Part shown: one piece after another, positions 54,542 through 62,842 of the stretch
How the letters are laid out: each line of letters opens with the position of its first letter
Numbering within the stretch: the stretch's first letter is position 1
Source of the DNA: Bradyrhizobium sp. CSA207
Lineage (GTDB): Bacteria; Pseudomonadota; Alphaproteobacteria; Rhizobiales; Xanthobacteraceae
Reading direction: 5' to 3'
Length of the DNA stretch: 64,000 nt
Assembly: GCF_029051685.1 (NCBI RefSeq)
Contig: NZ_JAACFT010000032.1
Coordinates: 35,074-99,073, forward strand
Notes under the pieces: generated by a model
Database searches by the model: none
Seen by the model: the letters and a program-made list of their open reading frames with translations, nothing else
Told to the model about the DNA's origin: nothing
Position numbers and translations under genes: made by a program

Positions 54542-55693
54542 ATGTCGAAAAGCAACTATCTCTCTGCGCGCGAGCGCATGCTCGCTCGCATTGCCCAGAC
54601 TTGGGAGGCTGCAAGCTCAGGCCTACCACACTGGGCGAGCAGTGTGGACGGAAATTGGACTTTCACGTCCGATGGTGATTGGACCGGCGGGGCGTTCGTC
54701 GGTGAGCTCTGGCTTGCGCATCTGGCCGATCCCGGGCGGTTCGCAATCGCTGATGCGCACGCCGCGCTAGCTCGGATGTTGCCACGAGCCCAGCGCCGCA
54801 CGGCGTTCAAGGGATTCGGCTTCTATCACGGCGCCGCGCTCGGCAGCATTCTCTTTGGCGACGCGACCGCACGCGAAGCTGCACTAAGTGCGGCAAAGTC
54901 GCTTCAGGAGATGTTCGATCCGCGTCTAGGGCTAATCCCATTGGGCAATGATGCCGAAGAGGCCAGCGCTGTCGGGACCGCCGAGAGCAGCATCGATTCA
55001 CTCCAGGCGACGGGCCTGCTTTATTGGGCCTCGGACCAGCTGGGCGACTCTCGGATGGAGGAGGTCGCCAATGCACACATGCGACGTGTGCTGGAGATCC
55101 ATGTGCGCCAGGATGATTCGGTCATTCAATCGTCCACGCTCGACCCGCACACCGGCAAGGTTCTCAAAACGCACACCCACAAGGGATATAGCGACGTCAG
55201 CACCTGGGGACGGGCGCAGGGATGGGCGATGCTCTACACCGCTCACGCCGCCATGGTTCGTCCGAGGGAGACATTATGGCGCGAATACGCGGTTCGGGTA
55301 TTGGACTGGTGGATTGATCACGTCCCTGCAGATCTCGTTGCCTACTGGGACTTCGATGATCCGGCAATCCCCCACACCAGCAGGGATACCGCGGCAACTG
55401 CCATTGCTGCGGCATCGGCACTGCGGCTGGCCAGCGCGCTAGGTCCTGACGAAGGTTCCAAGTACAGAGAATTCGCCGAGCGCACGGTGACGCAGCTAAT
55501 CGCGGACTATCTCACCCCCATAGCTCCCGGTGACCAGCGCGCGGCTGGAATGCTGATAGGCGGGTGCTTCACACGTAAAGCCGTCGTGCGCGAAATCGAT
55601 GCCGCGCGAAACGTCGAGCTGATCTTCGGCAGCTACTTCCTGTTTGAATGTCTTGCCCTCCTGACAGGCTTGGTGCCGCCTGGACGGATCTAA
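54542..55693 (+). CDS. Glycoside hydrolase family 88/105-like (unsaturated uronyl hydrolase)
   Basis: The 383-aa (alpha/alpha)6-barrel protein contains WTGGAFVGELWLAHLA, FYHGAALGSI, ESSIDSLQATGLLYWA, HKGYSDVSTWGRAQGWAMLY and VAYWDFDDPAIPHTSRDTAA. The DFDDP and SRDTAA segments are typical of GH88 unsaturated glucuronyl hydrolases, which hydrate the 4,5-double bond left by polysaccharide lyases. No signal peptide is seen, so it acts in the cytoplasm on imported oligosaccharides. Fragments of a second copy occur at 43318-43760. The combination with CoA-transferase and hydratase genes is unusual. Confidence 0.88.
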   Translation: MSKSNYLSARERMLARIAQTWEAASSGLPHWASSVDGNWTFTSDGDWTGGAFVGELWLAHLADPGRFAIADAHAALARMLPRAQRRTAFKGFGFYHGAALGSILFGDATAREAALSAAKSLQEMFDPRLGLIPLGNDAEEASAVGTAESSIDSLQATGLLYWASDQLGDSRMEEVANAHMRRVLEIHVRQDDSVIQSSTLDPHTGKVLKTHTHKGYSDVSTWGRAQGWAMLYTAHAAMVRPRETLWREYAVRVLDWWIDHVPADLVAYWDFDDPAIPHTSRDTAATAIAAASALRLASALGPDEGSKYREFAERTVTQLIADYLTPIAPGDQRAAGMLIGGCFTRKAVVREIDAARNVELIFGSYFLFECLALLTGLVPPGRI

Positions 55694-56127
55694 TGTAGCT
55701 GCGCCGATGCTTGCCAGGTTCCGAGACTGTCATAAGGGCCGCCCCCAAAAAGGCGGGTGCTGTTCTTCAGTCGGCATATTCGCGAAGTCAGTGCAGTTCG
55801 ACAAACGTGCTTCCAGGCATTCCCCATGACACGTCCGGCCGAACCGCTCGAACCGGTACCGGGATTAATCCTAGTAAAGCCAACCAGTATTTTCTGCGCG
55901 GCTATTATCTAGATCACAGCACCGGACTTGCGATCTTTGTCGACTATGTGCCGGTCAAGATGGACACCATGCACGCGGGCAAGGCTACGCCGATCTCTTA
56001 CCTCGCCGTTGAACGATTTCAGCTCGGTCGGGAACATGCAAATTGGCCTGATCGACTGCACCGCCAAGGGCTTGGCGCCGATGACCGCCGGCAGGTTCGG
56101 CTACCGCGCTTCTTCGGCAAGAGACTT
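55694..56127. other. Interval with a possible decayed gene
   Basis: A plus-strand frame gives FLRGYYLDHSTGLAIFVDYV, PVKMDTMHAGKATPISYLAV and ERFQLGREHANW (about 55880-56050), which looks protein-like, but it changes frame afterwards and is unrecognised. No terminator is obvious after the GH88 gene. Confidence 0.3.
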
Positions 56128-56829
56128 TCATCGTGCGGATAGCTCCCAAACAATTCGGACGTGCCCGCCTGGAATGGTCGGTCGGAAAATGTGCATGTCT
56201 CTGACGCGCAGCTTACTCTCATTGATCAAGTTCATGACGTGCCCAACATCTCCCTGATCGGAGAAAATGATATACATCGCTCCCTTCGGACTTAACCAGA
56301 CGTGCGCCCCTCCGACCACGGCGGCCATCACCTTGTGATCTTCATCGAAACACGAACGCTCCAGATCGTCATTGGCCTTGCGGTTCCAATAGGGGGCCGC
56401 AAAGATAATGGTATCAAATTGTGCTCCAGGTTGTAGCGCAGTATAGGTATCACTCTGGAGGGCTTCGGCTCGATCCGCATAGCCTAATCGCTCGATGTTT
56501 ATCTTCGTCGTGAGAACGGCCTGCGGATTTATATCGAGAGCGACTAGGCGTCTTGCCCCGGCACGGAGTGCTGCAAGGCCCAGCACACCGGATCCGCACC
56601 CCAGATCGAGTACCGCCGCGCCGGGCTCGATATGCCATTTCGAGATCAGTGCGTCCGGTGCGTGGCTTAGGCGCGGTGACAAAACCCCGGGCAGAATGTG
56701 CAAAGACATGCCGGCGACTTCGACATCGTGCGGATCATTGTCCAAACGCAGTTCGGCCAGCATTGCATCAACGTCTGTAGTTTGGCTACGTACGGATGCG
56801 CCGAGCTGGGTGATCATTTGAGCCTCCAT
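56128..56829 (-). CDS. Class I SAM-dependent methyltransferase
   Basis: The 233-aa protein has the SAM-binding core VLDLGCGSGVLGLAALRAGA, RRLVALDINPQAV, and AAPYWNR in the motif IV position (the NPPY of HemK/RsmC-like enzymes), followed by GGAHVWLSPKGAMYIIFSDQ. It resembles small-domain (MTS) methyltransferases that modify RNA, protein glutamine or small molecules. ATG at 56829. It stands alone between decayed regions, and codon quality is good. Confidence 0.82.
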   Translation of the reverse strand: MEAQMITQLGASVRSQTTDVDAMLAELRLDNDPHDVEVAGMSLHILPGVLSPRLSHAPDALISKWHIEPGAAVLDLGCGSGVLGLAALRAGARRLVALDINPQAVLTTKINIERLGYADRAEALQSDTYTALQPGAQFDTIIFAAPYWNRKANDDLERSCFDEDHKVMAAVVGGAHVWLSPKGAMYIIFSDQGDVGHVMNLINESKLRVRDMHIFRPTIPGGHVRIVWELSAR

Positions 56830-57394
56830 GATTGGTTAGCGAGCGGCGGGAGTAGTCCAGCGCAGCAACACGGTCGGGCCAGAAGCCTGCGAAACCAGCA
56901 AGCCGCTCAACGTTGCGCTCGATCAGCCGACCGAAAAGGTTGGTCCGCTCGCGCGCGCTGTTGCACCTGTCGGATATGGCCCAAGGAAGAATATTGCTCA
57001 TCTGGCCGCGCCCACTCGCTCAGTATCGTGCTTGTCGATAGCAATGGCCGTGCCAACCGGAGCCGGATTAATTTCGAGCTGGGTCTAAACATGTGCCCGC
57101 ACAGCGGTTGTTACCGGGCTGTTCCAACCATAGGATCGAGCGCGAAAAGTTCGCGGTCCCCGGGGACGCTGATCACAAGCGCCCTAACCACACAGTAGGG
57201 CTGTCTCCTCAACCTCCATGAAGCCCGAGTACTCGATCGGCATCATCTCAGCCCTGATATAGTCGTGCCGCTGATGTCTGGGCGGCGGCGATCAGGGTGA
57301 GACGCGGTCTCATCCTGATTGTCGCGCCATACATGTCCGCTTGGGAACAAAAATGCCGGAACACGACAAGGCGCTGGGCCGTACGTGTGTTTCG
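56830..57394. other. Gene-poor interval
   Basis: A minus-strand frame (56786-57001; LFGRLIERNVERLAGFAGFW) overlaps the methyltransferase start and may be a small leader or a remnant; it is not recognised. The remainder shows no supported gene. Confidence 0.3.
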
Positions 57395-57875
57395 GACGCG
57401 GAGTTTGGCGAGCGGCACGGCAATTCCTGGATGAGCAACAAGAGCTGCCGCGGCGCCGCAGGGGAGCGGCCGTCGCTCTTCCTGAGCCGGCTTCGTTCCA
57501 CAAGCCGGCGGTTGGCTGGCCTCGGACAATGCTCCGGTTGCTGATCGCGCTATTGCTCCCGGGGGTCGCGGCTCCCAGGCTGGGGCTGATCGATCCCCAG
57601 TGTTTGCCGCCGCCGCCGGCTAGACTAGCAGCTCGTGCAGGCCGGCGAGCACTATAACGATATTTCCGCGAGCCTGCTGCGCGCCATGAGCTGTTCCTTG
57701 ATCCCGGTCGCGCTGGATCGTCCCGCTTGGCCTTGCCGTCGGCTGGTATGCGCGGCTCGGCAATCTCTTGAACCAGTTCATCGAGATTTTCCGCAACACC
57801 GCTCGCTCGCGCTGCCGCTGTTGATCCTGTTGCACGGCATCGGAAAGATAGCGAAGATCACCGTGGTGATCTAAT
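57395..57875 (+). pseudogene. Decayed ssuB-ssuC-type transporter remnant
   Basis: Frames on the plus strand give VWRAARQFLDEQQELPRRRR (end of an SsuB-like ATPase), then LIALLLPGVAAPRLGLID and GEHYNDISASLLRAMSCSLI, LILLHGIGKIAKITVVI, which match the intact permease at 4623-5498 (APRLGLID, GELYDDVSASLLRALSGFLI, LLLGIGELSKITMVI). Frameshifts and truncation at ~57875 make it inactive. It is a second, older copy of the sulfonate transporter locus. Confidence 0.75.
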
Positions 57876-58033
57876 TCGGAAGACCTAGTTGCGCGAGGGG
57901 GGCGACCCAATTGTACGATTCCACACCCCATCATTCGACAAACGAACGTGCTGGGTTTATTTCGAACGAGACCTTTGCAACTCTGCCACACCTTACCGAT
58001 CCATTTGGCTCTGCTGTTTCGAAGAAGCGATCG

Positions 58034-58393
58034 ATGAGCAATCGAGCGCAAGCTGAAATTACGCCCGACACCCCTCTTCGCCTTGCTGATGCCGTGAAGA
58101 TCGCCTTTCCTTTAGGAGGCATGACGGTCGCGGGCTTACGTCGTGAGCGCGATCGTAACCGATTGGTTATCGAGAAGATTGCCGGGAAAGAATTTACAAC
58201 GCTGGCTCATATCGAACGGATGCGAGAGCTATGCCGCGAAGAAGCAATGGCGCCAGACTTCAGCTCAAGGCCGCACGCCGAAGCAAGACCGGAAGGATCA
58301 CTCACCAAGCAACCTGGATCATCAGGGACAGCGCTCGGGATGTCAGCACAGGCTGCGCTGCAGATGAGATTGCGGCCGCGGAGGAAAAACTAA
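58034..58393 (+). CDS. Excisionase-like/accessory protein upstream of integrase
   Basis: The 119-aa product (ATG at 58034) reads PLRLADAVKIAFPLGGMTVA, GLRRERDRNRLVIEKIAGKE, FTTLAHIERMRELCRE, a small winged-helix-like recombination factor typical of the gene before tyrosine integrases in rhizobial islands. The last third overlaps the integrase start in another frame, as usual for such pairs. Its integrase partner is broken, so it is probably not functional in excision now. Confidence 0.65.
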   Translation: MSNRAQAEITPDTPLRLADAVKIAFPLGGMTVAGLRRERDRNRLVIEKIAGKEFTTLAHIERMRELCREEAMAPDFSSRPHAEARPEGSLTKQPGSSGTALGMSAQAALQMRLRPRRKN

Positions 58394-58800
58394 GGGACTA
58401 CATAACCTCTAAACACACCCCGAAGCGACGGGTCCGCCACATAGACGATATCGCAATCGCGGATGTCCTCTCAATTTATTTGGATGGGCCGCTGGACAAG
58501 CTTTGCGGCCGTTTCAATGTCGATAGCGAAAGCGAAGATACCATCCCCGATATCCGCAAGTTCAAGAAACGAATCGGACGATTGAACGAGTGGTGGGGAG
58601 CAAAAATGCTTGGCGAGGTCAATGGGGAGGCATGTCGCGCCTATGCCAAGAACCGCGGAAAGAAGGGAGGGAATGTCGCTTGAGGTGCTGCTCAACACCT
58701 ATGGCCATCACCATCCCGATTATTTGTCCGACGCCGTCGAGAAAATCGCCAAGCGCGATCCAGCCGGCGAACGAAAAGTGCACGTATCTGTGCGGTGATT
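58231..58800 (+). pseudogene. Tyrosine-type site-specific integrase, internally deleted
   Basis: The ATG at 58231 opens a typical integrase N-terminus (RITHQATWIIRDSARDVSTG, EEKLRDYITSKHTPKRRVRH, IDDIAIADVLSIYL), running to ~58680. A second frame then supplies only the C-terminal end (MSLEVLLNTYGHHHPDYLSD, AVEKIAKRD), which contains the catalytic Tyr, and stops at 58798. The central catalytic core with the Arg-His-Arg residues is missing. The 3' end of this gene is repeated at 61177-61260, next to a tRNA fragment. Confidence 0.8.
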
Positions 58801-58857
58801 CCGATCAGCCGAAACGGCGGCTGATAATTGCTGATTTCATCGGTGGGCCCGGCAGGA
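58742..58857. repeat. Direct repeat, copy 1 (integrase 3' end plus tRNA-Ile2 3' end)
   Basis: This segment (AAAATCGCCAAGCGCGATC..., GCACGTATCTG, GATTCCGATCAG, GGTGGGCCCGGCAGGA) recurs with small indels at 61177-61307. The last 16 bases are the complement of a tRNA acceptor end. Together with copy 2 it brackets a 2.4-kb segment carrying the nucleotidyltransferase gene. Confidence 0.75.
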
Positions 58858-59058
58858 GCATCCACCACTATCGTAAAGCCCCGATTTCTAAGCGCGGTCT
58901 GTTATATCTCACTTTGCTCCACATCTAACGCGTGCGCACATCCGCTAGCAATATCCGGCCGCTATGTAGCGTAGGAAACGCGATGGGAGGTGGAAGGGAG
59001 CAGGAAAACATCTGATGGTCAACGCTAGCCAAGTCTGGACTAGCAGCTGTAGCAAGCG

Positions 59059-59325
59059 ATGCTGCATACCGACCTCCTCGAAACACTGCTACGGGTCGAT
59101 CTTGCCAACTACGTACGATGGCTGCCGAAGCATCTGAGAGAAGCTTTCAAGCACTACGAAGAAGGCGTTCCCCTGCGGGTGATCGAAAAGGAAGCGGTCG
59201 ATCTGGTGCCTTGGACGATCGGCAGTTGGCAGGATCTCATCTATCAACTGGATCGCGATGTTGCGTGCGCGGAAGAGGAGACCGAGAGACACGCGCTGAA
59301 CCGGTGGTTCGATGGAGGCGGGTAG
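59059..59325 (+). CDS. Small protein of unknown function
   Basis: The 88-aa product (MLHTDLLETLLRVDLANYVR, WLPKHLREAFKHYEEGVPLR, VIEKEAVDLVPWTIGSWQDL) appears helical and acidic. It ends just before the palindromic repeats that precede the nucleotidyltransferase. No family is recognised; it could be a small regulator or a fragment. Confidence 0.45.
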   Translation: MLHTDLLETLLRVDLANYVRWLPKHLREAFKHYEEGVPLRVIEKEAVDLVPWTIGSWQDLIYQLDRDVACAEEETERHALNRWFDGGG

Positions 59326-59351
59326 CCAGGCGGATGGAGACAAAAGTTCCC

Positions 59352-59461
59352 GGTTTCAACAGTTTGGTTTCATTTTGTATGGAACTGTTGAAACCTTTGA
59401 TTTTCAATGATAAATACGGTTTCAACAGTGAGGGGCCTAAACTGATCGAAGTGTTGAAACC
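59352..59461. promoter_or_regulatory. Tandem 66-bp units with 12-bp inverted arms before the nucleotidyltransferase gene
   Basis: GGTTTCAACAGT occurs at 59352-59363 and 59418-59429; its complement ACTGTTGAAACC occurs at 59384-59395 and, with one mismatch, at 59450-59461. Each unit is an inverted repeat with a 20-base spacer, and the two units are 66 bases apart. The right arm of the second unit touches the gene's ATG (59462). The similarity continues past it (TTTGATTTTCAA after the first unit, ATGGATTTTCAA after the second), so the unit includes the first codons. This looks like an operator pair or a duplicated RNA hairpin controlling the gene. Confidence 0.7.
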
Positions 59462-60505
59462 ATGGATTTTCAAGAGCTTAACAATGATCAGCGCCGCGAG
59501 GTGGTCAATAGCCAGCAGCGCTTTCAGGCCTTGCGGGACGCCAAGGAGGCCTACGATGCTCATCGCGGTTCCCTGACCTGGGTAGAGTCCAAAGGACACG
59601 AATACCTCGTCCGGAGCTACTACGATAAAGCGGGCCTCCGAAAGCAAAGCTCGCTCGGCGCGCGCTCAGCCGAAACCGAAAAGATGAAGGTCGACTTCGA
59701 GGCTAAGCGAGCAGCGGCGGAAAACCGACTGAAGAACTTGCGTGGCACGATGGACCGTCAAGCCGCGGTCAATCGCGCACTCGGCTTGGGTCGCGTCCCT
59801 CTGATCGGTGCCCGCATCATGCGCGCTCTCGATGGCTTCGGGATGTTAGGTTCCGGCATTCGGATTCTCGGAACAAACGCCATCTACGCCTATGAGGCCT
59901 CCTCTGGCGTCAGAATCGATCCTAGCTTGGCCACGACGGAAGACATCGATCTTCTGTTCGATGCGCGCGGCGGCCTTACGTTTGTGGCGGACGACAAGGT
60001 TTCCGAGTCTTCGCTGCTGAAGATACTCCAACGTGTCGACACCAGCTTCGAGCGTGCCAAGCAGACGTTCCGCGCCGTAAACCGGGACGGCTATCTCGTC
60101 GATCTGATCAAGCCTATGCAGAGCCCTCCTTGGAAGAAGGCCCCGGATAAAATAGGCTCGGACCCAGAAGACCTGACTGCCGTTCAAATCGAAGGACTCG
60201 ATTGGCTGCAGAATTCGCCGGCTTTCGAGGCAACCGCGATCGACGAGAAGGGCGAACCGGTGCGCATCGTCGCTCCAGACCCGCGGGTTTGGGCCGCCCA
60301 TAAGCTTTGGTTGTCCCGGCTTGCGGGCAGGGAGCCGCTCAAGCGACAACGGGATGCGGCGCAGGCGGAAGCCGTCGGGGCTCTGGTCGCGAACTATCTC
60401 ACTCACCTGCCATTCGACGCAGAGCAGCTGAGGATGCTTCCAAAAGAGGTGGTAGACAGCGCGGAGCCGCTCTTCGCTAAGAAAGACACCGCGGCCCGAG
60501 CCTAA
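59462..60505 (+). CDS. GSU2403-family nucleotidyltransferase-fold protein
   Basis: The 347-aa protein has a helical N-terminal part (~1-110), then a nucleotidyltransferase core with ILGTNAIYAYEASSGVRIDP, and ATTEDIDLLFD giving the paired Asp residues (DxD) for metal binding, and a C-terminal helical region with PDPRVWAAHKLWLS. It resembles GSU2403 family proteins, related in fold to AbiEii/MNT-type toxins that add nucleotides to tRNA or proteins. The ATG directly abuts a palindromic repeat and has no clear ribosome site, suggesting tight control. No antitoxin gene is obvious. Confidence 0.78.
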   Translation: MDFQELNNDQRREVVNSQQRFQALRDAKEAYDAHRGSLTWVESKGHEYLVRSYYDKAGLRKQSSLGARSAETEKMKVDFEAKRAAAENRLKNLRGTMDRQAAVNRALGLGRVPLIGARIMRALDGFGMLGSGIRILGTNAIYAYEASSGVRIDPSLATTEDIDLLFDARGGLTFVADDKVSESSLLKILQRVDTSFERAKQTFRAVNRDGYLVDLIKPMQSPPWKKAPDKIGSDPEDLTAVQIEGLDWLQNSPAFEATAIDEKGEPVRIVAPDPRVWAAHKLWLSRLAGREPLKRQRDAAQAEAVGALVANYLTHLPFDAEQLRMLPKEVVDSAEPLFAKKDTAARA

Positions 60506-60540
60506 CAGGCGGGTTCGAAAGACCAAGGCCGGCATATCCG

Positions 60541-60692
60541 GCGCCGATCATCGGCGGCACCATGATGATGATCAGCATGATGCTGCTGCTCATCGGCATG
60601 CCGACGATCATCGTGAGCGGCATTGTCACCGGCATCATCATCCTCAGCACCAGCAGGGGCATCGCGATGGGCCGCCGCCTGCTGACGCCTTA
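60541..60692. repeat. Low-complexity, Met/Ile-coding repeat, copy 2
   Basis: Read on the minus strand this contains AGCAGCAGCATCATGCTGATC and ATGGTGCCGCC, related to the plus strand at 7578-7625 after hipA. On the plus strand it could encode IIGGTMMMISMMLLLIGMPT, IIVSGIVTGIIILST. It is either a remnant of a small membrane protein or a mobile repeat found after toxin-like genes. Confidence 0.4.
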
Positions 60693-60760
60693 GATTGATC
60701 AAAAATCGATTGTGATCACCGCAAAACCGCTTACCTTACTCACGGCGAAATCTTCGCGGC

Positions 60761-60868
60761 GTTAATGTTCGGCTTCAGGCGTGGCCGCTGATTTTCCATT
60801 ACCGGGCATCGACTTACAAAATCGGGTCGTTCTTAACGCCCGAAATCGAGTCGTTCTTATAGTGGACG
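60761..60868. repeat. Imperfect direct repeat, copy 1
   Basis: The stretch from GTTAATGTTC to TCGTTCTTATAGTGGAC recurs at 61051-61171, sharing TACGAAA/TACAAAA, TCGGGTCGTTCTTAA against CCGAGTCGTTCTTAA, and GCCCGAAATC. No gene is present in this interval. Confidence 0.6.
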
Positions 60869-61050
60869 TATATTTCCGGCGGCGAGCAGCAGCAGCTCCT
60901 GCCGCTATACCAACAAGCTATGGATCTTCCAAGCTGGCACCGCCGGCGAGCCGGCGCCAGCACCCTGCTGACCCACGTCAGATCATAACCAAAGTTGCGT
61001 TCAATGGACGCGAATCCTCTGATTTGCACCCACGGCCGAATGTGTGCGGT

Positions 61051-61171
61051 GTTAATGTTCTGAGCTGTGCTCAGACGCCGATTTCTGATCATCGGGCAGC
61101 GATCTACGAAACCGAGTCGTTCTTAAAGCCCGAAATCCGATTCGCTGTAGTGAGTCGTTTCTTATAGTGGA
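61051..61171. repeat. Imperfect direct repeat, copy 2
   Basis: Second copy of the 60761-60868 repeat, 290 bases downstream. Both end in CTTATAGTGGAC. The copies differ at roughly one base in four. Their nature (old duplication, IS debris) is unclear. Confidence 0.6.
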
Positions 61172-61176
61172 CCAAC

Positions 61177-61307
61177 AAAAATCGCCAAGCGCGATCGAGC
61201 CGGCGAACGAAAAGTGCACGTATCTGGTGCGGTTTCTGGTGCGGTGATTCCGATCAGACGAAACGGTGACTCGTAAGTGTTTGATTTCCTTGGTGGGCCC
61301 GGCAGGA
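61177..61307. repeat. Direct repeat, copy 2 (integrase 3' end plus tRNA-Ile2 3' end)
   Basis: Matches 58742-58857 with a duplicated CTGGTGCGGTTTCTGGTGCGG. It continues into the tRNA fragment at 61291-61338. Confidence 0.75.
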
Positions 61308-61338
61308 CTCGAACCTGCAACCAGACCGTTATGAGCGG
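61291..61338 (-). other. 3' half of a tRNA-Ile2 (CAT) gene: attachment-site remnant
   Basis: The complement reads CCGCTCATAACGG (anticodon arm, CAT in the loop), then TTGCAGGTTCGAGTCCTGC (T-arm), GGGCCC and CCA. This is the 3' part of the CAT-anticodon tRNA whose cytidine is normally modified to read Ile. The 5' half is absent, so the gene is broken. A 3'-end fragment beside an integrase end is the mark of island integration at a tRNA. Confidence 0.7.
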
Positions 61339-61744
61339 CAGACTATTGATCAGATCCGTTGATCTTCGTGCACTTATGTTTGATTTCGTTCACGTTCGTT
61401 GCGTTTCGTTCATGCCGTTTCTGGTGCGAAACTGGTGCGGTAAGTCCAGCCAAAACCGACCGGTAATCTTCAAGCAGGTCCATAGTACGTGACCCAATCT
61501 TCGGTATCGCGCCGCGCACCACTTCAACTATTTAATTCGGCTTAAGCAGACATTGATTGGTGCGAATGCGTACCATCGGGCAGTTCGCTATAAACGAGAG
61601 CCAGCAAATGAGATGGTCAGAGGCTGGCGGCCACTAGACGACCGATTCCATGAAACCTGCGGTCATTGAGCAGGTCGAGTTGGTGGAACGGACGAGTTGT
61701 TGGCGGATTCCTCGTTTGCGGTCGGCGAAACGAGGAACTGTATC
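61339..61744. other. Gene-poor interval
   Basis: No supported gene. A short frame from the ATG at 61650 (MKPAVIEQVELVERTSCWRI) ends inside the next gene; it could be debris of a toxin partner but has no recognisable fold. Confidence 0.3.
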
Positions 61745-62842
61745 ATGGCAGGATGGCGGCGAACCTTGATGTCGCAAGAGCAGCACATATTCGAGCCGGA
61801 CTACGCGCTCAGTCCAGGTACATTCCTCGAGGAAAGTCTCGACGCGATGGGAATCTCGGCGAGAGAACTCGCTCGTTGTTGCGGGCGCTCCGCGAAACTG
61901 ATTGTCGAAATACTTTCGGGCAAGGCACCCGTTGAACCAGAGACAGCCTTGCAGTTCGAAAAGGTGACGAATGTGAATGCCACGGTCTGGCTCAATCTTG
62001 AGTCTGGGTACCGCCTCCATCTCGCCAGGCAACTCGAAGAGGTCAAACTATCCGATAGCTTTTCTTGGGCGCGTGAGTTTCCCCTGCGCGAGTTGCAGGA
62101 AAGAAGGATAATTGCCCGACCAAAGGATCAAGCGGATAGTGTACGCAAGCTGCTCCAGTTCTTCGGTGTCGCAGGCATAGACGCGTGCGAAGCTTCGTTT
62201 GCCTCGTACTCAATTGCATATCGTCACTCACCCTCCTTCCAAACTGATAGGAAGTCCTTGTACGCCTGGCTTCGCGTTGGCGAGATCGAGGCTGATGCCA
62301 TCGATTGCAAAGATTTCGATCGCGCGACTTTCCTGAAATCGCTTACACGGCTCAGAGCATTGACGGTGGAGAGCGTTGACGAAGTTCTTCCTCAAATCGT
62401 GAGCATTTGCTCCCGCGCGGGAGTCGCATTTGTGCTTGCGCGCCCACTCGGAAAGCTGGCTCTAAGTGGGATCTCTCGTTGGTTGACGCCGCGGAAGGCT
62501 CTAATTCAACAAACGATGCGACATAAAACTAACGACCACTTCTGGTTCACATTCTTCCATGAAGCGGCGCATCTCCTCCTTCATAGCCGGAAAGCGGTCT
62601 TCATTGTAGATCCTGGGGCCAATACGGCTGAGGAAGAGGAAGCTAATCGATGGGCTGCCGAGTTCTTGATCCCCACAGGAGAGCTCGCCCGTTTCGTTCG
62701 TTTAGGTGACTTCTCTGAAGAGGCAGTCGCTGAGTTTGCAAGCGAGCAGGGAATTGCGCCTGGCATCGTCGTTGGGCAACTGTGCTTGGGAAGAATGACG
62801 CCTGTTGCGATGACTGCAAAAGCGATGGCTCAGTCCGATTAG
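61745..62842 (+). CDS. HigA-like HTH fused to ImmA/IrrE metallopeptidase
   Basis: The 365-aa protein begins at the ATG at 61745 after GAGGAA; an ATG at 61769 is possible. Residues ~25-85 are a HigA-type HTH (SPGTFLEESLDAMGISAREL, ILSGKAPVEPETALQFEKV). The C-terminal ~150 residues are an ImmA/IrrE zinc peptidase with an intact FFHEAAHLLLHSRK (HExxH) and the EANRWAAEFLIP element. Such proteins act as antitoxins or stress regulators, and members next to mobile elements cleave repressors. It is convergent with the reverse-transcriptase remnant, the stops almost touching (62842 and 62839). Confidence 0.85.
   Translation: MAGWRRTLMSQEQHIFEPDYALSPGTFLEESLDAMGISARELARCCGRSAKLIVEILSGKAPVEPETALQFEKVTNVNATVWLNLESGYRLHLARQLEEVKLSDSFSWAREFPLRELQERRIIARPKDQADSVRKLLQFFGVAGIDACEASFASYSIAYRHSPSFQTDRKSLYAWLRVGEIEADAIDCKDFDRATFLKSLTRLRALTVESVDEVLPQIVSICSRAGVAFVLARPLGKLALSGISRWLTPRKALIQQTMRHKTNDHFWFTFFHEAAHLLLHSRKAVFIVDPGANTAEEEEANRWAAEFLIPTGELARFVRLGDFSEEAVAEFASEQGIAPGIVVGQLCLGRMTPVAMTAKAMAQSD

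Noticed and set aside
55711..56142. 143-codon plus-strand frame after the GH88 gene
   Set aside because: The middle looks protein-like (YYLDHSTGLAIFVDYVPVKM) but both ends drift in composition and no family is recognised; described as interval content instead.
61650..61766. Possible HigB-type toxin upstream of the HigA-like gene
   Set aside because: Only ~38 codons, no RelE/HigB motifs, and it overlaps the next start; too little to support.
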